From Paralcaligenes sp039935015 (GTDB lineage Bacteria > Pseudomonadota > Gammaproteobacteria > Burkholderiales > Burkholderiaceae_B): a DNA stretch of 19,290 nt. Shown piece after piece: positions 1-8,164 of the stretch. The position numbers were made by a program, and so were the translations under genes. The stretch is from assembly GCA_039935015.1 (NCBI GenBank), contig JBDTLC010000154.1:1-19290 (forward strand), read 5' to 3'. A model generated the notes under the pieces. It saw only the letters and a program-made list of their open reading frames with translations, was not told the origin of the DNA and searched no databases. How positions within the stretch are numbered: position 1 is the first letter of the stretch; every line of letters begins with the position of its first letter.

Positions 1-1176
1 GCCGAAAGTGACGCTGAATTAGCTGCGGCGATTCAGATTGGTGGTATGCGTGTTCTTGGTCCAAACAGCCTTGGAATCTACACCCCTCGTGGACGCGTAA
101 CGTTCACGGAAACGCCGAAGATCAAAAACCCGCAAGGCCATGTCGGCATCATTTCGCAAAGCGGCGGGTTCGGTGTTGACCTCGTGCGCTGCGGGCAAGC
201 ACGTGGCTTGCGCTTTAGTTCGGTAGTAACGATTGGCAATAGCATCGATTTGGGATCGAATGATTTATTAGAATATTTTCTTTCTGACAACTTGACTCGG
301 GTGATTGGGCTTTACCTTGAGGATATTAAAGACGGGAGACGTTTCTTCGAACTTTTGAAAGGCGCGGCAGGCAGGAAGCCAGTGGTGCTCCTCAAGGGTG
401 GGCGGACATTGCAAGGCCAAAAGGCGGCGGCATCACATACGGGCTCATTGGCTGGAGATCTTCGGGCATGGCAAGCGGTAGCGTTGCAAACCGGTTTTCT
501 TTTAGTGGACACGCTGGAAGAGCTGATCGAAGTACTGCTGTTATTTCAAACGTTAACACCGAACCTCGTGCGCCCGACACGCACCCTTGCCCTATTTGGC
601 AATGGCGGCGGAGCCAGTGTCGTAGCCACTGACGGCTTCACTCAAAAAGGGTTTTTGTTGGCCGAATTTGCCGCTGACACCAAAGCGCGACTACGCGCGC
701 TAAATTTGCCTGACGGTACAAGCGACAATAATCCCATTGATTTGCCCGCTAACGCGTTTGACCGCACTGAAGGCCGCGTCGCGGGCGAGATTCTGGATGC
801 CTTATGCGAGGATGGCGGCATCGATATGATCGTCGCTCATCTGAATTTACCAGTGATATTAAGCTATCGCGGTAGGAATACGGTGGAGCATATCGTAGAC
901 GCGTGCATAGCGCGCCGTCGGTCGGCGGGGAACGACACGAGATTAGTAATGGTCTTGCGCTCGGATGGCAATCCCGAAACCGATGCGGCCCGGCGCTTGC
1001 AGACCGAGCGCGCGGTGGAGGCGGGCATACCGGTATTCGAAAATTTCACTATGGCCAGTAATGCTTTGAGCGCATTGGCCCGTTTCGAACAGTTTCATTT
1101 CAAGCGGAAAGGGTTAAAGCCCCACTCATTGCCACGGCGCAATGGCTCTTCCCAAGCAAGAATAGTTATCAAATAG
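1..1176 (+). CDS. NDP-forming acyl-CoA ligase (acetate--CoA ligase type), alpha-subunit-like, 5' truncated by window
   Basis: The reading frame is open from base 1, so the gene starts upstream; the first ATG visible (46) is internal, because the residues before it (AESDAELAAAIQIGG) continue the CoA-binding domain. The protein resembles the alpha half of ADP-forming acetyl-CoA synthetase and succinyl-CoA ligase. The motif RVLGPNSLGI closes the Rossmann CoA-binding domain, GIISQSGG begins the ligase domain, and ASHTGSLAG carries the His (bases 436-438) that is phosphorylated during catalysis in this family. The family reaction is carboxylate + CoA + ATP = acyl-CoA + ADP + Pi. No ATP-grasp (beta) domain follows before the stop, so a partner subunit must be encoded elsewhere or upstream. 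A Bug receptor gene follows 62 bp downstream on the same strand, suggesting uptake and activation of an organic acid. The substrate cannot be told from the sequence. Confidence 0.85.
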   Translation, partial: AESDAELAAAIQIGGMRVLGPNSLGIYTPRGRVTFTETPKIKNPQGHVGIISQSGGFGVDLVRCGQARGLRFSSVVTIGNSIDLGSNDLLEYFLSDNLTRVIGLYLEDIKDGRRFFELLKGAAGRKPVVLLKGGRTLQGQKAAASHTGSLAGDLRAWQAVALQTGFLLVDTLEELIEVLLLFQTLTPNLVRPTRTLALFGNGGGASVVATDGFTQKGFLLAEFAADTKARLRALNLPDGTSDNNPIDLPANAFDRTEGRVAGEILDALCEDGGIDMIVAHLNLPVILSYRGRNTVEHIVDACIARRRSAGNDTRLVMVLRSDGNPETDAARRLQTERAVEAGIPVFENFTMASNALSALARFEQFHFKRKGLKPHSLPRRNGSSQARIVIK

Positions 1177-1228
1177 ATATGGTTATTTTAAGCAGGGTCG
1201 CTATAGGTCTGTAGACAAAAATTCAACA

Positions 1229-1234
1229 AAGGAG
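1229..1234 (+). promoter_or_regulatory. ribosome binding site of Bug gene
   Basis: AAGGAG lies 4 bases before the ATG at 1239. It is a near-perfect Shine-Dalgarno sequence and fixes the start of the receptor gene. Confidence 0.8.
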
Positions 1235-1238
1235 ACAT

Positions 1239-2219
1239 ATGAACACGTACCTCAACCGTCTTGCTGGGATTATCGTGATGACGATAGCTACCAGCTTAAG
1301 CCCCGCCATTGCGCAGGATTATCCCACGCGATTAATTCATCTTATTGTTCCGTACTCGGCAGGAGGCAGTACGGATTTTGTCGCTCGCTTGTATGCCAAG
1401 AAACTGTCGGAGCGATTAGGCCAAGCTGTTGTCGTGGACAATCGACCTGGCGCGTCGACCAATATTGGTAGCGACGTTGTCGCGAGGTCGACTCCAGACG
1501 GCTACACGCTGCTCTTTAGTGATGGCGCCTATATATGGAATTCGGTTTTCGGCCCTGTACCGCCCTTTGATGCGTTGACTGGGCTCATCCCCGTCGGTCT
1601 GGTTGCGAACACACCGTTTGTCGTCGCGGCTAACCCCAAGACAAAATTTTCAACAATGAAAGGTCTCATTGCTGCAGCAAAATTGGCACCTGGGAAATAC
1701 ACGATCTCTAGTGCATCTTTGCGGACTTTTGTGGAGTTGATGAATTCACGCGCCGGCATGAAGTTGTTGCATATTCCATATAAAGGAGGAGCCGCAGCCA
1801 CGACTGACGCGATTGCCGGACAGGTCAATTTGGTGTATGCGGCATTGCCTGTACTGTTACCGTTCATTCAAAGCGGAAAGCTCAAGCCGCTGGCTGTTAC
1901 GTCTTTGAAACGTAGCCCGGCGCTTGCATCCGTACCCAGCTTGTCAGAACTTGGTGTGGATTACGACATCAGCATTCAGTATGTTGTGTTTGTGCCGGCC
2001 AAGACTTCGGCCTTGATACAGGCGAGGCTTGCTCAAGCCACGGAAAAGGTGACCTCTGACAAGGATTTTTCAAAGAAGCTTCTCGTTGCCGGAAGTGAGG
2101 CCGTTACCATGCCGCCAGATGAACTCAAGGCGAAAGTCCGCCGCGAGTTGACGATGTGGCGACAAGTCGCGAAAGATTTACCCGATCTTGTAAATGCCGA
2201 TCCCAGTCATCCAAAGTAG
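1239..2219 (+). CDS. Bug-family tripartite tricarboxylate transporter periplasmic receptor
   Basis: A 326-residue secreted solute-binding protein of the Bug (Bordetella uptake gene)/TctC family. Residues 1-25 form a Sec signal peptide (hydrophobic GIIVMTIATSL, cleavage after AIA, mature end QDYPTR). The mature start is typical: YPTR.I.LIVPYSAGGSTD, then VVVDNRPGA and GS.VVARS.PDGYTLLF. The family binds carboxylates or other small polar solutes through two main-chain loops and delivers them to TctA/TctB-type permeases; orphan receptors without adjacent permease genes are very common in Burkholderiales, and none is seen here. It lies 62 bp after the acyl-CoA ligase gene, probably in one transcript, so the bound ligand may be the acid that is then activated. 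The ligand is not predictable from the sequence. Confidence 0.92.
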   Translation: MNTYLNRLAGIIVMTIATSLSPAIAQDYPTRLIHLIVPYSAGGSTDFVARLYAKKLSERLGQAVVVDNRPGASTNIGSDVVARSTPDGYTLLFSDGAYIWNSVFGPVPPFDALTGLIPVGLVANTPFVVAANPKTKFSTMKGLIAAAKLAPGKYTISSASLRTFVELMNSRAGMKLLHIPYKGGAAATTDAIAGQVNLVYAALPVLLPFIQSGKLKPLAVTSLKRSPALASVPSLSELGVDYDISIQYVVFVPAKTSALIQARLAQATEKVTSDKDFSKKLLVAGSEAVTMPPDELKAKVRRELTMWRQVAKDLPDLVNADPSHPK

Positions 2220-2265
2220 TTGTGAAGTTTCAATGGGCCATAAGCTATTGATTTGAAAATGCGTC

Positions 2266-2442
2266 ATGCGCAACCAGGTTCTCGTTGCAAGTCGTGGCGC
2301 TTTCGCGGCACGTGGCCTATGCGCTGGCCGAAGTGTAGGCACGTTCTACGAGCACGCAAAGCTCGCGCAGGTAATATTGCGCCTAATTGCCCGACATAAA
2401 ACGCATTCTGAAGTGTCGACCCTTGATATGGCTATTGCTTAA
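2266..2442 (+). pseudogene. possible TetR/AcrR helix-turn-helix remnant (58 codons)
   Basis: A 58-codon open frame starting at ATG 2266 reads RNQVLVASRGAFAARG and then AGRSVGTFYEH, followed by LIARH. This resembles the N-terminal DNA-binding domain of TetR regulators (pattern ..IL.AA...FA.RG....I...AGVSVGTFYEHF...L..LIARH), but the roughly 15 residues expected between RG and AG are missing and no ligand-binding domain follows. The 3' part overlaps the end of dbpA on the other strand. I read it as a decayed, internally deleted regulator gene fragment. Chance similarity in a short frame remains possible. No other gene is visible in 2220-2382. Confidence 0.3.
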
Positions 2443-3801
2443 CTTTGCATAAGCTTCTTTGGCGATATGCCGATCTAGCGCTACAAAACTGACGAACTGC
2501 AGGATGTTGATTTTGCCCACTTGTGCAGCGGTTAGACCGGCGTCGCCGGTAAGCGCACCTAACAGGTCTCCTGGGCGCAGCTTGTCTTTTTTGCCGCCTT
2601 GAATGCACAGTGTGACCATGGGTGCGCGCAACCGGCCACCCGCCGCGGGTTTGAGTGCGGCCAGATCAGACCATACCAGAGGTGTGCCCTGGTATTCCTC
2701 GATCAAGTTGGCCCAGCGCATTTCCTGTGGGGCGCACAGGCTTAGCGCCAGGCCTTTTTCGTTACCGCGGCCGGTGCGTCCGATGCGATGGATATGCATC
2801 TCGGCGTCTGGCGTCACATCGACATTGATCACCGCCTCCAGAGTCTGGATATCCAGTCCGCGAGCCGCCACATCGGTGGCGATCAGCACCGAGCAGCTCT
2901 GGTTTGCGAACTGAACCAGCACATCTTCACGTTCTCGTTGATCCAGGTCCCCGTGCAATGCCAGAGCACTGAAGCCGCGGGCGCGCAATTCGGTGGCCAG
3001 TATTTCGCATTGTGCTTTGGTATTGCAGAACGCCAGCGTCGAGACCGGCCTGAAATGCTCAAGCAGTTGGGTAACGGCGGCGTGGCGGCCGTCAGGCTGG
3101 ATTTCGTAGAAATGCTGTTCAATCTCGCTTGCATCGTGCAAGGACTCAACCTTGACTTCTGCGGGCTTTCTCAGAAATCGCGCGCTGGCACGACGGATGT
3201 CGGCAGGGTAAGTCGCGGAAAAGAGCAGGGTTTGTCGATTGGGTGAACAGGCGTCTACCACCTTGACGATATCGTCATAAAACCCCATATCGACCATGCG
3301 GTCGGCCTCGTCCAGTACCAGTGCGTGGATGGTTGACAAGTCGATACTCGCTCGCTCGATGTGGTCAAGCAGCCGACCAGGCGTGCCGACAATGACATGG
3401 GCGCCACGGGCGAGTGATTCGATTTGCGGCCGGATGGGCGTGCCCCCGCATACCGTCAGAATTTTGATGTTGTTGGTCGAGCGCGCCAGGCGGCGCAGTT
3501 CGTTGGCCACTTGGTCTGCCAGTTCGCGTGTTGGGCATAGCACCAGAGCCTGAATGGCAAAATCAGTGGGGTTGATCTTGTGCAAGACGCCCAGCCCGAA
3601 AGCGGCCGTTTTGCCGCTGCCCGTCTTAGCCTGGGCAATCAGATCTTGGCCTGCGAGAATCAGCGGCAAGCTTTGAGCCTGAATCGGCGTCATGTCATGA
3701 TAGCCAAGCTGTTCAAGGTTGTTGAGTTCGGCCGGGGTTAGGGCAAGGGTGGAGAAAGAAGAGGTTGACACAGTGGAATTGCCCGCAGAAAAGGAGATCA
3801 A
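2383..3801 (-). CDS. dbpA: ATP-dependent RNA helicase DbpA (DEAD-box)
   Basis: A 472-residue DEAD-box helicase. In order: Q motif (FSTLAL...TPIQ, residues 16-41), Walker A AKTGSGKT (58-65), PTRELADQV, TPGRLLDHI, DEAD (164-167), SAT (195-197), ATDVAARGLDI (308-318) and HRIGRTGRG (338-346). The last ~80 residues (MVTLCIQGGKKDKLRPGDLLGALTGD...GKI) match the DbpA-specific RNA-binding domain, which targets hairpin 92 of 23S rRNA during 50S assembly. This tail separates it from RhlE or SrmB. The likely start is TTG at 3799-3801, whose TTGA overlaps the stop of the upstream NRPS-like gene. A GTG at 3771 is the alternative; there is no ATG before the Q motif and no clear Shine-Dalgarno, so translation is probably coupled to the upstream gene. 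A transcript shared with an NRPS gene is unusual for dbpA. Confidence 0.95.
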   Translation of the reverse strand: MISFSAGNSTVSTSSFSTLALTPAELNNLEQLGYHDMTPIQAQSLPLILAGQDLIAQAKTGSGKTAAFGLGVLHKINPTDFAIQALVLCPTRELADQVANELRRLARSTNNIKILTVCGGTPIRPQIESLARGAHVIVGTPGRLLDHIERASIDLSTIHALVLDEADRMVDMGFYDDIVKVVDACSPNRQTLLFSATYPADIRRASARFLRKPAEVKVESLHDASEIEQHFYEIQPDGRHAAVTQLLEHFRPVSTLAFCNTKAQCEILATELRARGFSALALHGDLDQREREDVLVQFANQSCSVLIATDVAARGLDIQTLEAVINVDVTPDAEMHIHRIGRTGRGNEKGLALSLCAPQEMRWANLIEEYQGTPLVWSDLAALKPAAGGRLRAPMVTLCIQGGKKDKLRPGDLLGALTGDAGLTAAQVGKINILQFVSFVALDRHIAKEAYAKLSNSHIKGRHFRMRFMSGN

Positions 3802-6800
3802 GTGTAGCAGGGGAGATTGGACTGCGGCATGGCGGGACAGCCGTGCCAGGCTGTACCGGAGGGGATGTTCTCGCCCTTCATGACCAGGGTCAGTGGGCCC
3901 AGGTGCACGTCGTCGCCCACGATGGCGCTATATAGAACTGTACTGCGCGGCCCCATATAAGTGCGAGCACCAATACGTACGTCGTCGATTTTCATCACCC
4001 GGTCTTCGAACAAGTGTGTTTGCGGGCAGCATAGGGCATTGAGTTCGCTGTAGTCGCCGATGTACACACAGTCGAACTCGGTGATATCGGTGGTGTCCAG
4101 GTAGACGCCGCGCCCAATATGGGCACCTAACAGATTAAGCGCCTTGGGTAAAAACGGGGTGCCGCGCAGATAGCGCAGGAAGTTGGGTACTGCGATGCCT
4201 TCATACATATTCGTGGTGGCTTCAGAGAGCCAGACGAAAGGTGTCCACATCGGCACCGCGCAGCGTTTGTAGCGGCCCAGAAGCACCCACTTGAAAAAGG
4301 CGACGAATAAAAATGTCGCCAGGCCGAACAGCAGGCCCGAGACAGCCAAATCCCAAGTCGCTTGCAACCATTGACCGCGGCCTGCTATTGGCACAACATC
4401 GAGCACAATTGCGTAGCCGGCTGCGATGACCAGCGAGTGCGGTGCGACAATGCGGAAGGTTTCGACCAGGCCACGCTGCCAGCGCCGCGATTGCGATGGA
4501 TGGTAGGTGAGCTCTTCGGGGAAGCCCTGCATTGTTTCGCGAGCAGGCAGATTAAGCGGCGGTGATCCAAGCCAGGTATCGCCCTCGCGCACGGGCGTCT
4601 CGCGCGGCAGGCTCGATAGCACGCCAATCAGCACGTTTTCAGGCAGGTTGGTGCCATCGGGAATATATGTGCCATTACCCACAAAACTGCGGCGTGCAAT
4701 CACAGTGGGCTGCACGGTCATCCAGCCACCGTCTATGTGCTCGTCGCCCAGCATTACGGCATCGGCAATAAACGTTTCATCACCCAGCGACAGCATGTCG
4801 GGCACGACACCCAGTGCGGTCGAGATTTCTGCGTCCCGGCCCACCTTGGCACCCAGCAGCCGATACCATGTAGAAGAAAATACGGTGGCATAAACGCCAT
4901 GCAGCACCTGCAGGCTGGATTCCTGGATCTGGTTCACCAGCCATTTGTAGAGATAGACGTTGCCGTTTACCGGATAGCGACCCGGTTTTAGTTTAGGTAG
5001 CAGGATCCAGCGGATGCCTGCGGCGATAAGAGCGGTCAGGATGACCATGACGACGCTGGCGGGCAGAGAAAGCAGAAAATACTTGATCAGGCGCAGTGCA
5101 AACACATCATAATCATTGGCAAAGCCGGATCTGGCCAAGGCTCCTACCGACAAGTTGTCGATGTCCAGATAGTCGACCAGCATGAATGTTGGGAAAAGGG
5201 GAATAAAAAACAGGATGCTGACCAGTAAAGACCCAAGGGTGTAATAGCTGTTTTTAACTGTGATGCGGGTCCGTGATTCGATTGGCCTGGGCGGCAGGCT
5301 GGCTGGATCGAACTCGCCCTGATCGGTAGCCGGAGATCCACCCCAGATACGTTTGGCCGGTATGCGGGTGCCATCGCGCAGAGCCGATTGCCCTTGTACG
5401 TGGCCCCATTGAGCTATGTGGGTGTTGCCTTCCATGACAACATAAGAGCCTAACGATGCCTGATCTTCAATGGTGATGGTGCCCAGAATCAGCTCGCCGT
5501 TTTGAACACGGGCGTTTTCCAGGTTGACGCCGTTGCCTATACTTACCCCGTCACCGATGATGAGCAAGTCGGGTACGCGTAATGTGGTCGAACCTATCAG
5601 TACGTTGTTGCCAATTTTCGCCCCCAAAGCCCGCAACCAATAAACGTATAAAGACGAACCATTCAGCATGTATAAAGGGGTGGCTTCGAGGATACGGTCG
5701 GTCAACCACCAGCGGAAGTAGGTGATGCCCCATAGCGGGTGCCGGCCTGGTTTCAGGCGACCCAGTATCAACCATTTGGCTGCACAAGCCAGGATGAATT
5801 CGACGATGGTGGCCAGCAAATAAGCGCCTATGGATACGACGACTGCAAACTTGATTGAATCGCCTGGGTCGCCCGTTAGATATTGATAGCAAAAAAATGG
5901 AATCAGCCATTGCGCCATCTTGAATGTGACCAGAAACGGCACCGTAATGGCTTGAGCCATGCCGCAGCGCCAGCGACGCCAGCGCGAGTGCATGATCCGC
6001 GTGGGGTGGGCCGTGCGTTCGACATGACCCAACGCGGTGTCGCTGGCCTGCCGCGCCATGGCGGCGTCCAAGGCATGAGAGAGCGCGCCAATCTGACGGT
6101 TCTGATAGATGTCGCGCACCGTGACTTGAGCAAAGCGCGAATCGGCGCGCAGCGCCGAGGCCAGCCGCGCGGCAAAAAGAGAATGGCCGCCCAGGTCGCT
6201 GAAGAAGTCCAGCTCGCGCCGTATCGCTTGGCCTGGGAAAAGTGTTCCCAGAGCGGCAAACAAGGCGGCTTCAGCCGGGCCTTGCGCCACATCGGAGCCT
6301 TCGGTGGGGCCGCCAATGGCCAATGGCATGGCCTTGAGCGTTTTGCGATCAATTTTTCCTGAGGCCAGTCGGGGCATATCCGGTAGGCGCTCGAAGCGGG
6401 CCGGCACCATATAAGGCGGCAGGCGCAAGCCTAGCGCTGCGCGTAGGGCAGCGATAGAGGTGTTGGCAGGTGCGGCGGGGTTGCCACGGGCGTCGACATC
6501 AGGACTTGCATCGGGTGTGGCGCTTTGACCATTGGCTGCGACCCAAAAGGCGATCAGTTGATCGATGCCCTGATCCTCGCGCAGCACGACGGCGGCAGTG
6601 CCGATGCCGGGTTGCTGGGCCAGAACGGCCTCGATTTCCCCCAACTCCACTCGAAAGCCGCGAATCTTGATCTGATCGTCGGCCCGGCCCAGGCAATGCA
6701 CCTGATGGTTGGTGTCGATACGAGCCAGGTCGCCCGTGCGGTAAAGCCGTCTATCGTGCTCGCCAGTGCTCCACGGGTTGGGCAGAAATTTTTCCTGGGT

Positions 6801-7937
6801 CAGGTCAGGCCGGCCCAAGTAGCCTGCGGCCACGCCCGGTCCGGTAATGCATAGTTCACCGGTTTCGCCAAAGGGCAAAATGCGCAGTGCCCCGCCGGCG
6901 CTGCCTGCGTCAACATCGGTGGCCACCACCAGTAAGCCGTAATTAGGCAATGGCTGGCCTATGGTTACCGGCTCGCCTGGGTTTAGTCGCGCTATGCTGG
7001 CCGACACTGTCGCCTCGGTGGGGCCGTAGGTGTTGAACAGCTGACGTCCGGGTAGTGCCCAGCGCTGTACCAGCGATTCGGGGCACATTTCGCCGCCCAG
7101 ATTGATAATCCGCAGGCTGGGCACGTCTTCGGTGAAGAGCGCCAGCAAAGTGGGCACGGCGTGCAGCACGGTGATGTGATGTTCATCGAGTGCGCGCGGC
7201 AGGGTTTCGGGATCGGAAGCGATGTCTTTGGGGGCTATCCAAAGGGTGGCGCCCGCCAGATAACTGATCCAGATCTCTTCGAACGACATATCAAAGGCTA
7301 CCGAAAACCCCTGGTACACGCGGTCGGTGTCGCACACGCCAAGCACCGAGTTTTCGCTTTGCAGGAAATGACAAATGCTGCCCTGACTGATTGCAATGCC
7401 TTTGGGTTTGCCGGTCGAACCAGACGTGTAGATCACGTAAGCGGTATCGTAGGGATGGGTATTCGTGCGGCGTAGCAAACGTGCTGCCGGGTTTTCGAGC
7501 GGAGCCAGAAGGTGCTCGGCCACATGCACAGGGGTATCGAGGCTGTTTAACTGTGCTTGCGAATCTGCGCAACTGATCAGCGCGAATGCTTCGGCGTCGT
7601 TAAGACAAACGGCGATACGTTCAATCGGTGTGTCTGCGTCAAACGGCAACCAGGCGGCGCCAGCTTTGGCGATGGCCAGTTGCATGACCAGCAGGTCGAT
7701 GCCGCGCGGCAGCCACAAGCCAATAATATGCCCAGTGCGCGCGCCGGCCTCGATCAGCCTGTGGGCGGCTCGGTCGGCCAGAGTGTCAAGTTCGGCATAG
7801 CTTAAAGTGTGCTGGTCGAAAATCAGTGCGGTTTTCTGGGGGAAGCGTGTCGCCGTTGCCTCAAATAGATCAGCCAGTGTGGTGAGGTGCAGCAATTCCG
7901 GCTGTTGCAAACCGTGCAAAACATAGGAGTGAGACAT
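3798..7937 (-). CDS. Pls/PosA-type membrane NRPS-like amino-acid homopolymer synthase
   Basis: A 1379-residue single-module synthase. Residues ~15-540 are an adenylation domain: YTSGSTGKPKG (170-180), FDMS (215-218), YGPTE (304-308), RTGD (400-403), KIRGFRVELGEIE (424-436) and GKIDRK with catalytic Lys528. A carrier domain follows, LGGHSL with the phosphopantetheine Ser586. Then come six predicted membrane helices in three pairs (about 658-683/695-725, 899-923/948-980, 1161-1185/1195-1221), each pair followed by a hexapeptide-repeat-like module opening with LGAxIG or LGAxVG (771, 1028, 1270). No condensation or thioesterase domain is present. This is the layout of epsilon-poly-lysine synthetase (Pls) and poly-ornithine synthetase (PosA), whose C-terminal tandem domains link amino acids by isopeptide bonds at the membrane. 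The pocket reads D216 M217 E220 H259 N279 G281 T303 V311 S312 K528; the acidic E220 suggests a basic substrate (inference). Start: ATG at 7937. An upstream in-frame TTG at 8018 falls inside the likely promoter. Confidence 0.9.
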   Translation of the reverse strand: MSHSYVLHGLQQPELLHLTTLADLFEATATRFPQKTALIFDQHTLSYAELDTLADRAAHRLIEAGARTGHIIGLWLPRGIDLLVMQLAIAKAGAAWLPFDADTPIERIAVCLNDAEAFALISCADSQAQLNSLDTPVHVAEHLLAPLENPAARLLRRTNTHPYDTAYVIYTSGSTGKPKGIAISQGSICHFLQSENSVLGVCDTDRVYQGFSVAFDMSFEEIWISYLAGATLWIAPKDIASDPETLPRALDEHHITVLHAVPTLLALFTEDVPSLRIINLGGEMCPESLVQRWALPGRQLFNTYGPTEATVSASIARLNPGEPVTIGQPLPNYGLLVVATDVDAGSAGGALRILPFGETGELCITGPGVAAGYLGRPDLTQEKFLPNPWSTGEHDRRLYRTGDLARIDTNHQVHCLGRADDQIKIRGFRVELGEIEAVLAQQPGIGTAAVVLREDQGIDQLIAFWVAANGQSATPDASPDVDARGNPAAPANTSIAALRAALGLRLPPYMVPARFERLPDMPRLASGKIDRKTLKAMPLAIGGPTEGSDVAQGPAEAALFAALGTLFPGQAIRRELDFFSDLGGHSLFAARLASALRADSRFAQVTVRDIYQNRQIGALSHALDAAMARQASDTALGHVERTAHPTRIMHSRWRRWRCGMAQAITVPFLVTFKMAQWLIPFFCYQYLTGDPGDSIKFAVVVSIGAYLLATIVEFILACAAKWLILGRLKPGRHPLWGITYFRWWLTDRILEATPLYMLNGSSLYVYWLRALGAKIGNNVLIGSTTLRVPDLLIIGDGVSIGNGVNLENARVQNGELILGTITIEDQASLGSYVVMEGNTHIAQWGHVQGQSALRDGTRIPAKRIWGGSPATDQGEFDPASLPPRPIESRTRITVKNSYYTLGSLLVSILFFIPLFPTFMLVDYLDIDNLSVGALARSGFANDYDVFALRLIKYFLLSLPASVVMVILTALIAAGIRWILLPKLKPGRYPVNGNVYLYKWLVNQIQESSLQVLHGVYATVFSSTWYRLLGAKVGRDAEISTALGVVPDMLSLGDETFIADAVMLGDEHIDGGWMTVQPTVIARRSFVGNGTYIPDGTNLPENVLIGVLSSLPRETPVREGDTWLGSPPLNLPARETMQGFPEELTYHPSQSRRWQRGLVETFRIVAPHSLVIAAGYAIVLDVVPIAGRGQWLQATWDLAVSGLLFGLATFLFVAFFKWVLLGRYKRCAVPMWTPFVWLSEATTNMYEGIAVPNFLRYLRGTPFLPKALNLLGAHIGRGVYLDTTDITEFDCVYIGDYSELNALCCPQTHLFEDRVMKIDDVRIGARTYMGPRSTVLYSAIVGDDVHLGPLTLVMKGENIPSGTAWHGCPAMPQSNLPCYT

Positions 7938-7994
7938 GTAGTAGCGATGTTTTGATACAAAAGGCAGAGGTTCCGCCTGCTGCTCAGATATGGC

Positions 7995-8023
7995 ATTATC
8001 GTATCGAAGTGGCAACAACCCAA
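7995..8023 (-). promoter_or_regulatory. candidate sigma70 promoter of the Pls-like gene
   Basis: On the minus strand, TTGGGT (8018-8023) is followed after exactly 17 bases by GATAAT (7995-8000), which matches 5 of 6 bases of the -10 consensus. Transcription would begin near 7988, leaving a leader of about 50 bases before the ATG at 7937. The -35 half is weak (TTG match only). Confidence 0.4.
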
Positions 8024-8059
8024 TCGAATTCGTCGAATAGGCATTTCAATTTGTGTTAA

Positions 8060-8076
8060 TGCACGGTTCTGCACGG
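8060..8076. repeat. direct repeat TGCACGG x2, 10-bp period, upstream of the Pls-like gene
   Basis: TGCACGG occurs at 8060-8066 and again at 8070-8076. The copies are one helical turn apart and about 40 bp upstream of the candidate -35 element of the Pls-like gene, in the divergent region shared with the 70-residue gene. The position would suit an activator site, but no regulator is known. Confidence 0.3.
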
Positions 8077-8164
8077 AATTGTTGTTTACTTGCAATCGTT
8101 GACACCACTAGCGATAAGGGTGAGGCGACTCTTTTTTTAATAAAACATTGTTACTTTAAATCTT

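Noticed and set aside
2220..2382. Terminator between the convergent Bug and dbpA genes
   Set aside because: Only a weak CGAGC/GCTCG stem near 2350-2365 without a T-run is seen.
8099..8104. TTGACA as -35 box for the 70-residue gene
   Set aside because: No -10-like hexamer occurs at 15-19 bp downstream; the nearest candidates (GATAAG, TAATAA) are at the wrong spacing.
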